NCBI RefSeq assembly: GCF_000172555.1
Contig: NZ_ABOX02000002.1
Location: 1 to 64,000, forward strand
Origin: Pedosphaera parvula Ellin514
GTDB lineage: Bacteria > Verrucomicrobiota > Verrucomicrobiia > Limisphaerales > Pedosphaeraceae
Direction: 5' to 3'
Length of the DNA stretch: 64,000 nt
Shown: piece by piece, positions 36,688-45,610 of the stretch
How the letters are laid out: each line of letters opens with the position of its first letter
Numbering within the stretch: the stretch's first letter is position 1
Program-made: the position numbers and the translations under genes
The notes under the pieces: generated by a model
Databases searched by the model: none
Told to the model about the DNA's origin: nothing
What the model saw: only the letters and a program-made list of their open reading frames with translations

Positions 36688-37332
36688 AATATCAATCACC
36701 AACAACTTATCACTCAACTGAACTGGCGCTACGCTACCAAGCAGTTCGATCCAAACCGGAAAATCAACGAGCGCGATTGGGCGGCACTCGAAGCGGCGCT
36801 GCTGTTGACGCCTTCAAGCGGCGGCCTGCAACCGTGGAAATTTATTGTCGTAACCGATCCATCTGTCCGCACAAAACTTCTGCCTGCGTCATACGGCCAG
36901 CCGCAAATCACTGATGCTTCGCATTTGGTCGTGTTCGCCGCGAAAAATAATTTCAGCGAAGCCGACGTGGACGCGCACTTGAAACATGTTGCTGAAGTTC
37001 AGGGCATTCCTGTCGAAGCGTTGACTCCATTCCGCGCGATGCTGGTTGGTGGAATCGTCACAAACATGGACGAAGCCGCACGCAATGCCTGGGCGCGCAA
37101 TCAGGCCTACATTGCGCTCGGCAATTTGCTGACCAGTGCCGCGTTGCTGGGGATTGATGCGTGTCCGATGGAAGGGGTTGATCGCGATCAATACGATGAG
37201 ATTCTTGGATTGAAGGCGAATGGTTTTGCGACCGCCGTGATCGTCACGCTTGGACATCGCTCTGCGACTGACAATTACGCAATCGCCCGCAAAGTGCGTT
37301 TTCCCAAGGAACAAGTCTTCGCCAGAATCTGA
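36682..37332 (+). CDS. Nitroreductase family NAD(P)H oxidoreductase
   Basis: 216 aa. Motifs of NfsB/YfkO-like FMN nitroreductases: RYATKQFD near the N-terminus, LLLTPSSGGLQPWKFIVVTD, then NQAYIALGNLLTSAALLGIDACPMEGVDRDQYD and a C-terminal VIVTLGHRSATDNYAIARKVRFP. It reduces nitro or quinone substrates using NAD(P)H and bound FMN. It is the first gene of the detoxification-like cluster and carries a structured leader. The natural substrate is unknown. Confidence 0.9.
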   Translation: MSNINHQQLITQLNWRYATKQFDPNRKINERDWAALEAALLLTPSSGGLQPWKFIVVTDPSVRTKLLPASYGQPQITDASHLVVFAAKNNFSEADVDAHLKHVAEVQGIPVEALTPFRAMLVGGIVTNMDEAARNAWARNQAYIALGNLLTSAALLGIDACPMEGVDRDQYDEILGLKANGFATAVIVTLGHRSATDNYAIARKVRFPKEQVFARI

Positions 37333-37349
37333 CCGAACGAAAGCTTTTG

Positions 37350-37494
37350 CTAACGGCGTCCGTTCAATTTTAGAGGTGCACAAAAATGAGACGATCAAAA
37401 AGCTTCACGGGCAGTTGTCCTTTTCTTTCTGAAATCTCGCATTGTGTAACGACGGGGAATACGCCCGTGAAGTAATCCGGTCAAAGCCATGAGC
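37350..37494 (+). promoter_or_regulatory. Structured leader, copy B (upstream of hydrolase remnant)
   Basis: The second copy of the 145-nt element, again ending at a start codon at the same distance. Stem CTTCACGGGC (37403-37412) / GCCCGTGAAG (37463-37472). Compared with copy A, a G-C pair becomes A-T and a U-G pair becomes C-G, so pairing is kept. The presence of the same leader before two neighbouring genes suggests common regulation. The gene behind this copy is now broken. Confidence 0.55.
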
Positions 37495-37697
37495 ACAATC
37501 ATTACGAAAGACGGCACGCACATTTATTACAAGGACTGGGCCTCGGAGGAACCCGTCGTTTTCAGCCACGGCCGGCCGCTAAGTGCGGATGCATTCGAGG
37601 ACCAAATGTTCTTTTTGCGTCCCAAGGCTATCGCTTCATCGCTCACGACCGCCATGAACAGGTTAAGCAGAATCTCCTGGCGATCATAAGGCACTGA
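37489..37697 (+). pseudogene. Alpha/beta hydrolase (haloperoxidase-like) remnant
   Basis: Starts like a non-heme chloroperoxidase-type hydrolase: [43 protein letters not shown]. One base is then missing near 37617, and in the shifted frame GYRFIAHDR runs directly into [14 protein letters not shown] and a stop at 37695-37697. The middle ~190 residues, including the nucleophile elbow, are deleted. It is non-functional. Confidence 0.8.
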
Positions 37698-37721
37698 CGA
37701 GGAACCCACAGGAATTTAACT

Positions 37722-38210
37722 ATGCTTCTGACAATACTCACATTCGTGCATGTCCTGATAAGCTTTGCTGGCATCCTCTCAGGCTTAGCCGTCCTGTTCG
37801 GACTGTTCACCGGAAAGCGGCTCGACAGATGGACAGTGCTTTTCTTGACAACAACTGTGGCCACAAGCATCACCGGGTTCTTCTTTTCGGTCCACCACTT
37901 CATGCCGTCCCATGCCGCTGGCATCCTCTCACTCGTGGTCCTGGCAATTGCCATCCACGCGCGCTATGCGCGAAAACTCAACGGTGTATGGCGCAAAATA
38001 TATGCAATCACTGCAATGGTTGCGCTCTATTTAAATGTGTTCGTCGCCGTCGTGCAGGCCTTCCAGAAGTTGCCTGCTCTTAAAGTTCTTGCGCCAACTC
38101 AGTCTGAGCCACCTTTCAAACTCACACAGCTCGTTGTTTTGACGCTTTTTGTAGTGCTGACTTTTGCCGGCGCGATCAGGTTTCGCGACAAGCCGATTCA
38201 CACAACTTGA
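37722..38210 (+). CDS. Four-helix membrane protein of unknown function
   Basis: 162 aa with four hydrophobic segments: ILTFVHVLISFAGILSGLAVLFGLF, WTVLFLTTTVATSITGFFF, GILSLVVLAIAIHARYA/IYAITAMVALYLNVFVAVV, and LVVLTLFVVLTFAGAI. Conserved His residues lie in the membrane (VHH, IHAR). Such small proteins (DUF2306-like) often accompany redox enzymes. It follows the hydrolase remnant by 24 bp, which suggests read-through from the nitroreductase promoter. Confidence 0.75.
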   Translation: MLLTILTFVHVLISFAGILSGLAVLFGLFTGKRLDRWTVLFLTTTVATSITGFFFSVHHFMPSHAAGILSLVVLAIAIHARYARKLNGVWRKIYAITAMVALYLNVFVAVVQAFQKLPALKVLAPTQSEPPFKLTQLVVLTLFVVLTFAGAIRFRDKPIHTT

Positions 38211-38240
38211 ACATCTGAATGAACTAAAATCAAAAAATCT

Positions 38241-38987
38241 ATGAACCAAACACTCAAAAATAAACGCGCACTAATCACCGGAGGCAGCCGTGGCATTGGT
38301 GCTGCCATCGTCAAACGTCTGGCCAGGGAAGGCGTTCATGTCGCGTTGACCTACTCCAATTCGCCCGACAGAGCCAATGAGGTAGCTAAAATGGCGCAGT
38401 CACTCGGGGTCAAAGCCATTGCCATTAAGGCTGACAGTGCCGACGCGAACGCCATCATCGCTGCGGTCGAGCACACAGTAAAGGAACTTGGCGGGATTGA
38501 CATCCTGATCAATAACGCTGGTGTTCTGGCTCTCGGCCCGATTGATGGTTTTTCGCTCGCCGACTTCGACCGGACCATCGCCGTCAACGTGCGTGCCGTA
38601 TTTGTGGCGACGCAGGCGGCGGTCAAGCACATGAAGGAGGGTGGACGCATTATCAACATCGGCAGTTGCAACGCCGAGCGCATGCCGTTTTCAGGCGGAG
38701 GCGTTTACGCGATGAGCAAGTCCGCCCTCGTGGGGCTTGTCAAAGGTTTGGCGCGCGATCTTGGTGCGCGGGCAATTACCATTAACAACGTTCAGCCCGG
38801 CCCCATTGATACGGAGATGAATCCGGACAACAGCGAATTTGCCGGGATGCTCAAGAAACAATTTATGGCGTTGCCTCGTTACGGCAACGCCGACGAGGTT
38901 GCGGGGATGGTCGCCTACCTGGCCGGCCCTGAGGCTGCTTACGTCACCGGAGCAAGCCTTACGATTGATGGAGGGTTCAACGCATAA
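38241..38987 (+). CDS. SDR family oxidoreductase (FabG-like)
   Basis: 248 aa with all classical short-chain dehydrogenase motifs: TGGSRGIGAAI at the N-terminus, NNAGV, the catalytic Ser (IGSCNAE), YAMSKSALVGL (Tyr-x3-Lys) and VQPGPIDTEM, ending VTGASLTIDGGFNA. It oxidises or reduces an alcohol/ketone with NAD(P). The substrate cannot be read, but the setting suggests small organic compounds. It lies 30 bp after the membrane protein gene. Confidence 0.93.
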   Translation: MNQTLKNKRALITGGSRGIGAAIVKRLAREGVHVALTYSNSPDRANEVAKMAQSLGVKAIAIKADSADANAIIAAVEHTVKELGGIDILINNAGVLALGPIDGFSLADFDRTIAVNVRAVFVATQAAVKHMKEGGRIINIGSCNAERMPFSGGGVYAMSKSALVGLVKGLARDLGARAITINNVQPGPIDTEMNPDNSEFAGMLKKQFMALPRYGNADEVAGMVAYLAGPEAAYVTGASLTIDGGFNA

Positions 38988-39053
38988 CCATCGAACCCTT
39001 TTGCCTCGGGAAATCACCTCAACTAAAAAAACCAAACCAGAAGGAAAAGCGCC

Positions 39054-39752
39054 ATGAGCCAATATAACAAACTCTATACACCGGCAGATTCCGCCATCGT
39101 GTTCATTGACCATCAACCGCAGATGATTTTCGGCGTCGCAAATGCCGACCGTGCCACGTTGATCAATAACGTCACGCTCCTCGCCAAAGTCGCAAAGGAA
39201 TTCAACGTTCCCTCAGTCATCACAGCCGTCGAGACTGAGTCGTTCAGTGGTTACGTCTGGCCACAGTTGCTCGACGTTTTTCCTGGCCAGCCAATCGTCG
39301 AACGCAGCTCCATGAATTCCTGGGACGATGCCGGCTTCCGCAAGGCGATCGAAGCGACGGGCAGGAAGAATATCCTCCTGACCGGTCTGTGGACGGAAGT
39401 GTGCGTCACCTGGCCGGCCATCGAAATGCTTGGCGCGGGGTACAACATTTATGTCGTCGAGGATTGTTGCGGCGCGACTTCCCCCGCCGCACAAGAAGCC
39501 GCTCTCTCGCGCATGGTGCAGGCCGGTGCCGTGCGTCTGACCGCCATCGGAGCTTTGCTCGAATGGCAGCGTGATTGGAAAAATAAGGATCACTATAACG
39601 AGCTCATGAGCCTTCTCAAATCACAGGCTGGTGCTTACGGCATCGGCGTCGAATACGCCTACACGATGGTGCATCACGCGCCGCAATCCGCACAGAAGCC
39701 GCAGATTGTGATGAAGAAGGCGCAATTAGCAATGTCCGGGCCATCGGTCTGA
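39054..39752 (+). CDS. Isochorismatase-family hydrolase (YcaC-like)
   Basis: 232 aa. The catalytic triad region is visible: IDHQPQM (Asp), VITAVETESFSG, and LLTGLWTEVCVTWPAIEML (Cys), with the cis-peptide region VVEDCCGATSP. YcaC-like members are cysteine hydrolases with unknown substrates. It follows the SDR at 66 bp in the same direction. Likely hydrolyses an amide or similar bond. Confidence 0.9.
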   Translation: MSQYNKLYTPADSAIVFIDHQPQMIFGVANADRATLINNVTLLAKVAKEFNVPSVITAVETESFSGYVWPQLLDVFPGQPIVERSSMNSWDDAGFRKAIEATGRKNILLTGLWTEVCVTWPAIEMLGAGYNIYVVEDCCGATSPAAQEAALSRMVQAGAVRLTAIGALLEWQRDWKNKDHYNELMSLLKSQAGAYGIGVEYAYTMVHHAPQSAQKPQIVMKKAQLAMSGPSV

Positions 39753-39857
39753 AAGCAAATATAATGAACTCTCAACGAATTTCGTCCGAAAGCAACAGTA
39801 TCGGCGGCATGGCAAACCTTCAGAAACTAAACGACCAGGACGGAGACAAAAAATCCT

Positions 39858-41669
39858 ATGAAAAGTAACATATCCCTGGTTGCGGCCTTGACCAATGTCT
39901 CATTGTTCTTGGGTGTTCTCTCATTTTTTCCAAACCCTGCGGCAGCGCAGGACCAACAGGCCGATCTCATCGTTCAGAACGCTGCCATCACCACTCTCGA
40001 CCCGGCGCAGCCAATCGCGCAGGCGCTTGCGGTGAAAGACGGAAAGATTGTCGCTGTGGGCACCGATGAATCGGTTCTGAAATGGAAAAGCGCACGCACA
40101 AAGGTTGTCGATGCCAAAAAACTCCGTCTGATTCCGGGCCTCAACGACTCCCACGCCCATTACTTGCGCGGCGGTATTTCATTTAATTACGAACTGCGCT
40201 GGGATGGCCTAACAAGCCTGAAAGAGGGCCTTGCCATGATTCGCAAGCAGGCGACCCGCACGCCTGCTGGTCAGTGGGTGCGTGTCGTTGGTGGATTCAC
40301 GCCATGGCAGTTCAAGGAGAAGCGATTGCCCACGCCGGAGGAACTCACCGCGGCATCCCCCAATCGGCCGGTGTATGTACAATATTTTTACAGCGCTGTA
40401 GTAATGAACCGGAAAGGGGTCGAAACGCTGGGCATAGACCGTAACACCACATTTCCCCCAGGAACGAGTATTGAGAAAGATGCCAACGGCGATCCCACTG
40501 GAAACTTCTTCGCCACGCCCAGTCCCAACCTCTTCTACAAACTGCTCGCGACGCTGCCAAAACCGAGCGAGGAAGAGGCGGAGAGTGGCGAAACACAGCT
40601 TTTTCACACACTCGCCCGCTATGGACTGACGAGCGTGATAGACGCTGGTGGCGGCGGTTTCAGTTTCCCTGGTGACTATACCACACCTGTGGCAATGGTG
40701 GAGCACCGCAAACTTCCACTAAGGGTTTCCTTTTATCTGTTCACCCAGAATCCCGGAAAAGAGCTTGATGAATACGAGAACTGGATAAAGAACAATCGGG
40801 TCGGTCAGAACCTGGATGAATTCAGGGAGCACGGGTTCGAACTCGAGGGAGCAGGTGAATGGGTGCTTTGGAAGGCCGGTGACTTCGAGAATTTTCGGTC
40901 TCCGCGTCCGACGCAGGATGGGGACATGGAAGAGAAGCTCGAGCCCCTCGTCGCGCTGTTTGTCAAAAACCGCTGGCCGTTTCGCATCCACGCGACCTAC
41001 GATGAATCTATCGCCCGCATCTTGAACGTCATTGAAAAGGTCAACGCAAAGACACCACTAAACGGCCTTCGCTGGTCTTTCGAACACGCCGAGACGGTCA
41101 AGGAAGGGAACATTGATCGGATCAAGGCCCTCGGTGGCGGTGTGGCGGTGCAAGATCGCATGTTCTTTCTCGGCGACGACTTCCTCGCGCGCTATGGAGC
41201 GCAAGACGCTGAACATGCGCCGCCGTTGCATCTGTTGCTGGCCAAAGGTGTGCCAGTGGGAATGGGGACGGACGCCACCCGCTCGTCGTTCAATCCTTGG
41301 TTGGGCTTGTATTTCATGGTCACCGGCAAAGTTGCCTCCGGCGCACAGTTCCTATCAGCAGAAAACCGACTGTCCAGAGAGGAGGCGTTGCGACTCTATA
41401 CTGCCGGTAGTGCCTGGTTCTCCCAGGAGGAAACTGAAAAGGGGCTCATCAAAGTTGGCGAGTTCGCGGATTTCGCGCTGCTCTCGAAGGACTACATGAC
41501 CGTACCGGAAGAACAGATCAAGACCATTGAATCTGTATTAACTGTGGTAGGCGGCAAACCGGTCTATTCGGCTCGGGGATACAAAAACCTGATTCCTGAG
41601 AAAGTGCCTGATCCATTACCTGCTTGGTCTCCAGTAACCTTGTTTCCGAGTTTCCACACAATCCACTAG
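39858..41669 (+). CDS. Exported YtcJ-like amidohydrolase
   Basis: 603 aa, with an N-terminal signal (LVAALTNVSLFLGVLSFFPNPAAAQ). The amidohydrolase_3 (YtcJ) pattern follows: ADLIVQNAAITTLDP, IPGLNDSHAHYL (metal HxH), RWDGLTSLKEGL, FRIHATYDESI, WSFEHAETV and GMGTDATRSSFNPW, ending in GGKPVYSARG. This metal-dependent TIM-barrel enzyme would hydrolyse an amide or related bond in the periplasm. A close paralog follows at 46174. Substrate unknown. Confidence 0.9.
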   Translation: MKSNISLVAALTNVSLFLGVLSFFPNPAAAQDQQADLIVQNAAITTLDPAQPIAQALAVKDGKIVAVGTDESVLKWKSARTKVVDAKKLRLIPGLNDSHAHYLRGGISFNYELRWDGLTSLKEGLAMIRKQATRTPAGQWVRVVGGFTPWQFKEKRLPTPEELTAASPNRPVYVQYFYSAVVMNRKGVETLGIDRNTTFPPGTSIEKDANGDPTGNFFATPSPNLFYKLLATLPKPSEEEAESGETQLFHTLARYGLTSVIDAGGGGFSFPGDYTTPVAMVEHRKLPLRVSFYLFTQNPGKELDEYENWIKNNRVGQNLDEFREHGFELEGAGEWVLWKAGDFENFRSPRPTQDGDMEEKLEPLVALFVKNRWPFRIHATYDESIARILNVIEKVNAKTPLNGLRWSFEHAETVKEGNIDRIKALGGGVAVQDRMFFLGDDFLARYGAQDAEHAPPLHLLLAKGVPVGMGTDATRSSFNPWLGLYFMVTGKVASGAQFLSAENRLSREEALRLYTAGSAWFSQEETEKGLIKVGEFADFALLSKDYMTVPEEQIKTIESVLTVVGGKPVYSARGYKNLIPEKVPDPLPAWSPVTLFPSFHTIH

Positions 41670-41697
41670 AACGCTACAAAACTTACAAGACTTCTCT

Positions 41698-43545
41698 ATG
41701 AACCTATCATCATCCAGACGCACCTTCATCGTTGGCACTGCAAAATTTGCCGCAATGTTGTTGTTGGCATGCGTCTCATTCCCGGCAATAGCCGGTAAAG
41801 TCCCTGCCGGTTTCAGCGAGCATTTTGCTGACGTGAACGGAACGCGGTTGCACTACTTCATCGGCGGCAAGGGCAGTCCCGTGGTTTTGTTGCACGGCTA
41901 TGCGGAAACGAGCCACATGTGGCTTCCGATCATGCCCCTGCTGGCCAGTAATCACACGGTCATTGTTCCCGACTTGCGTGGCGCGGGTGAGTCCGCCAAA
42001 CCGGAATCCGGTTACGACAAGAAAAACATGGCGAAGGACATTCACGACCTCGCCACATCACTCGGACTTGACCACGTGAGTATCGTCGGCCACGACATTG
42101 GGTTGATGGTGGCCTACGCCTACGCTGCGCAGTTTCCGCAAACGACCGAGCGCGTGGTGTTGATGGATGCATTCCTTCCCGGCATCGGCAATTGGAAGGA
42201 CGTCTGGCTCATGCGCGATTTGTGGCATTTCCATTTCTACGGCGAAGTGCCGCTGGCATTGGTCAAGGGGCGCGAGCGGACTTACTTCGAGCACTTCTGG
42301 AACGACTTCGCCGCCGATCCAAAGCACTCCATACCCGAAGCCGACCGTCGTTTTTACGCGAAGGCCTATGCCCAACCCGGCGGGATGCACGCCGGCTTCG
42401 AGTATTTCCGCAACTTTGAGCTCGATGCAAAGGACTTCGCCAGGCTGGGCGCGACACCACTACCCATGCCGGTGCTCGTACTTACCGGCGAAAAGGCCAG
42501 CGGCAATGTTCTCATCGAACAAGCCCGGCTCGTCGCTTCAAATGTCCGAGGCCAGGTTGTTCCCGGTTCAGGACATTGGTTGATGGAGGAAGCCACGGAA
42601 CTCGTGATTCCGGCCATCACCGCTTTCCTTGACGAGCCGGGAACAGCCCCAAGCGCCCCGTCCGGAGTGCAACACAAGACGGTTTTGGTCAACGGCGTGA
42701 AGCTCCACTATGTGGTCGCTGGCGATGGCGAACCCGTCGTGCTCGTGCCCGGCTGGCCGGAGAGCTGGTTCGCGTGGCGGCGCGTGATTCCCGAGCTCGT
42801 CCGCAGCGGCAGGCGCGTCTATGCAATTGACCCGCGCGGTTTCGGCGACAGCGAAAAACCTCTCACCGGCTACGATCCGGCCACCGCCGCGCAGGATCTG
42901 CATGCTTTCATAGAAACCCTTGACTTGGCGAAGGGCCGCGGCGTGGACGTCGTCGGCCATGACATCGGAACCTGGATCGCGTTTGCTCACGCAACTGCGT
43001 TCCCCCACGATGTTCGCCGCTTGGTGCTCAGCGAGGCAGCCATCCCGGGCATCTCGTCACTACCTGGGGGGGCACCGGATAGCGCGACGAATCTCAAGAC
43101 CTGGCACTTCGGCTTCAATCGGCTCAACGATCTGCCGGAGATTCTCGTGCAGGGCCATGAGCGTGCGTTCCTGTCCTGGTTCTTCACAAACAAGATTCTC
43201 CGAAAAGGGGCGATCGAACCGGCGGCCCTTGACGAATACGTGCGTTTGTTCTCAAACCCTGACTCAGCGCGGGCGGGATTCACCTACTACCGGGACTTCT
43301 TTGACGAGGCCGGGCAGGCACAGATGAAGGATGGAGCCGCTCGCCGGCTGGCAATGCCGGTTCTGGCGCTGGGCGGCGAGGGAGGCGTGGGCAGCGCGTT
43401 GCTGAAGGCAGTGCAACCTCTCGGCGACAACGTGCATGGTGGCGTGCTCGTGGGGTTCGGGCATTACCTACCAGAGGAATGTCCGGAAGAACTCACGCGC
43501 GCCATCTTCGAGTTCTGGCGGGCGAATCCTTCCGAAGCCAAATAG
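41698..43545 (+). CDS. Tandem fusion of two epoxide hydrolase/dehalogenase-like domains
   Basis: 615 aa in one frame. A RR-containing signal/anchor (SSSRRTFIVGTAKFAAMLLLACVSFPAIA) is followed by two alpha/beta hydrolase domains. Domain 1: VVLLHGYAETSHMW, DLRGAGESAK, and nucleophile elbow GHDIG with Asp133; acid region and GSGHWLMEE His near its end. Domain 2 starts near residue 325 (VNGVKLHYVVAGDGEPVVLVPGWPES), with GHDIG Asp422 and GFGHYLPEE. The Asp nucleophile is that of epoxide hydrolases and haloalkane/fluoroacetate dehalogenases. Such full tandem fusions are unusual. Predicted periplasmic. Confidence 0.9.
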   Translation: MNLSSSRRTFIVGTAKFAAMLLLACVSFPAIAGKVPAGFSEHFADVNGTRLHYFIGGKGSPVVLLHGYAETSHMWLPIMPLLASNHTVIVPDLRGAGESAKPESGYDKKNMAKDIHDLATSLGLDHVSIVGHDIGLMVAYAYAAQFPQTTERVVLMDAFLPGIGNWKDVWLMRDLWHFHFYGEVPLALVKGRERTYFEHFWNDFAADPKHSIPEADRRFYAKAYAQPGGMHAGFEYFRNFELDAKDFARLGATPLPMPVLVLTGEKASGNVLIEQARLVASNVRGQVVPGSGHWLMEEATELVIPAITAFLDEPGTAPSAPSGVQHKTVLVNGVKLHYVVAGDGEPVVLVPGWPESWFAWRRVIPELVRSGRRVYAIDPRGFGDSEKPLTGYDPATAAQDLHAFIETLDLAKGRGVDVVGHDIGTWIAFAHATAFPHDVRRLVLSEAAIPGISSLPGGAPDSATNLKTWHFGFNRLNDLPEILVQGHERAFLSWFFTNKILRKGAIEPAALDEYVRLFSNPDSARAGFTYYRDFFDEAGQAQMKDGAARRLAMPVLALGGEGGVGSALLKAVQPLGDNVHGGVLVGFGHYLPEECPEELTRAIFEFWRANPSEAK

Positions 43546-43572
43546 AGACAAACATTAACAACCAACAAAAAT

Positions 43573-44832
43573 ATGAAAAATCCAGGTCACTATAAAATTA
43601 GCAGCAAGATTCTGTATGTCGTTGCGGTTCTCACATTCAGCGCCTTCGCCGGTGTGGCGAAGGCTGGACCCGTGAAGTCTGTCGGAGCGATGACGTTCGT
43701 TGACGCCAACACAGTTGTTATCGCCGACTGGCGGGCTGGCGAGATTCATGCCTTACAACTTCCTCCGGCTACCAGTGTCACGGCGAAACCGTTCAACTTG
43801 AAGAATGTGTCCACTCCAATTGCACATGCACTGCGCTCACAGCCAGACAAGCTGCGCTTCGAAGACATGGCCTTCCGCCCTGGCATGGAACTCGCCTACA
43901 TCACCGTCTCGGTTGATCGGGGCAACGACGTTCCAAGCCCGGCGCTGGTGTCGGTGGATGCGGCCGGAAAAGTGGCTGTCGTCAACCTGCCAAAAACGCC
44001 CTACAGTTCGGTTGAAATCAAAGATCGTCCGGTGGCGGGAAAGTTCCTCTGGCGTGATGTGCCAGAGGCGACCTACACCGTGACAGATATGGTATTCCAT
44101 GAGGGCAAGCTCTATGTGGCCGGCTTGTCCAATGAGAAATTCGCTTCAACGCTACGGGTCTATGGCTTTCCGTTCAAGGACGATGCGACCGCAACCAGCA
44201 TCGAGATGTACCACGCCGTGCATAACCAGTTCGAGACCCGCGCGCCGATCCGCAAGATGGCCGTCGTCACGTTGAACGGTGAGCCAAGCCTGGTTGCTGC
44301 GTATACCTGCACGCCGCTCGTCACGGTTCCACTCAAAGACTTGAAGGACGGTGCGCACGTCACCGGCAAGACCATCGCGGAGCTGGGGTGGGGTAGTGCG
44401 CCAGTGGATATGGTGACTTTCGACGCGGGCCAGGGGCCAATGGTCCTGCTGATAAACTCGCACAAATCTGCGGACCTGATGACGGTCTCCTCAATTGCCG
44501 AAGCGTCGGCCAAGCCCGGCCTCACGACGCCGATCAAGTGGCCGAATGAACCTCTGCTGGGCCTGAAATCCACATCCATCCCAATGGCGGGAATCGCGCA
44601 GCTCGGCGACCAAAACAAGGAGTTTCTTTGCGCGCTGCGACGTAACTCGGAGTCGGGCGACATGGAACTGATGTCCATTCGCAAAGGTGCGTTTCTGCGT
44701 CTGAGCGACTTCGTCAACGAGTATGACTTCGAGGACTTCAGGTACGGCCCTCACGACGGATGGAGCGGAGTCCACAAAATGTTACGAACCGACGAGGGCT
44801 ATGCCGATCTGGCCAAGAGGGCTGCACCGTGA
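43573..44832 (+). CDS. Exported protein of unknown function, beta-propeller-like
   Basis: 419 aa with a Sec signal (ILYVVAVLTFSAFAGVAKA). The mature part has repeated strands such as GAMTFVDANTVVIADWRAGEIHAL, VTDMVFHEGKLYVAGL and VDMVTFDAGQGPMVLLINSHKSADL, which suggest a beta-propeller. No enzyme motif recognised. It lies between the fusion hydrolase and another exported protein, and its stop overlaps the next start (GTGA). Confidence 0.7.
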   Translation: MKNPGHYKISSKILYVVAVLTFSAFAGVAKAGPVKSVGAMTFVDANTVVIADWRAGEIHALQLPPATSVTAKPFNLKNVSTPIAHALRSQPDKLRFEDMAFRPGMELAYITVSVDRGNDVPSPALVSVDAAGKVAVVNLPKTPYSSVEIKDRPVAGKFLWRDVPEATYTVTDMVFHEGKLYVAGLSNEKFASTLRVYGFPFKDDATATSIEMYHAVHNQFETRAPIRKMAVVTLNGEPSLVAAYTCTPLVTVPLKDLKDGAHVTGKTIAELGWGSAPVDMVTFDAGQGPMVLLINSHKSADLMTVSSIAEASAKPGLTTPIKWPNEPLLGLKSTSIPMAGIAQLGDQNKEFLCALRRNSESGDMELMSIRKGAFLRLSDFVNEYDFEDFRYGPHDGWSGVHKMLRTDEGYADLAKRAAP

Positions 44833-45593
44833 GAGCGCCCGAAGCAGTCATAGCACTGCTGCTTTTTGCAGCGTCGGTCGTGGCACCCGCCGCCAGGTCG
44901 CCGGTTCAGGTCTATCCGTCCGGACCAACCGTCCCTGAAAACCTGTTGCGCATCGAGCTGCGGTTTTCAACGCCCTTGCGGCCGCCATTGAGCATCGAGC
45001 ACGTCAAGCTCACCAATGTCGACGGCGTCGAGATCAGCGGCGCATTTCTCGATCTACTTCTGCCCAGCCGAGACGGCAAACGAGTGACGATCTTAATGCA
45101 CCCGGGCCGGGTGAAGTCCGGTGTCGGCGCAAATCTCAACCTCGGTCGGGCGCTGCGTGCCGGAGATACGGTGGTGTTAGTAATTAATCATCCCGCACTG
45201 GCGAAGTCCATTCGCAAGGCCTGGCAGGTCACGGCCTTCGATGCTGAATCACCACAACCGGCTAACTGGACGTTTAAGCTGCCGCGGCGGGGGAGTCGAA
45301 TTCCCATATTGCTTCGGCTCGATGCGCCAATCAGTTCGTCCGCCGAAGGGTTGATCGCGATACGCGGACCGGACGGGCGGCGTCTCGCAGGCGACGCCCT
45401 TCTGGAAAGCGGCGAAACCGTGTGGCGCTTTGTTCCAGCCCGACCGTGGTTGGCTGGAAGTTACGCCGTGGTCACCCATCCAGACCTCGAGGACTCCGCC
45501 GGCAATCGGCCGAGTGCGCCGTTCGAGGTCAGCGACGCCAGTCAGGTTCGTCGCGAGGAGGGAACAGTTCAGCCATTTGAGTTATTCAAATAA
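44829..45593 (+). CDS. Exported protein of unknown function
   Basis: 254 aa from a GTG at 44829 that overlaps the previous stop; upstream in-frame codons overlap the neighbouring gene too far. The N-terminus AVIALLLFAASVVAPAARS is a signal peptide. Mature motifs RIELRFSTPLRPPLSIEHVKLTNVDGVEI and an Ig-like SYAVVTHPDLEDSAGNRPSAPFEV end suggest beta sandwich domains. It seems coupled to the preceding propeller-like gene. Function unknown. Confidence 0.65.
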   Translation: MRAPEAVIALLLFAASVVAPAARSPVQVYPSGPTVPENLLRIELRFSTPLRPPLSIEHVKLTNVDGVEISGAFLDLLLPSRDGKRVTILMHPGRVKSGVGANLNLGRALRAGDTVVLVINHPALAKSIRKAWQVTAFDAESPQPANWTFKLPRRGSRIPILLRLDAPISSSAEGLIAIRGPDGRRLAGDALLESGETVWRFVPARPWLAGSYAVVTHPDLEDSAGNRPSAPFEVSDASQVRREEGTVQPFELFK

Positions 45594-45610
45594 TTCCTCA
45601 ACGCACACCA

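Noticed and set aside
36543-37494. Integron attC sites, because two similar palindromic segments flank one gene
   Set aside because: The stem lies next to the start codon rather than at the ends of the segment, no GTTRRRY/RYYYAAC core pair is conserved, and no third copy or intI gene is seen.
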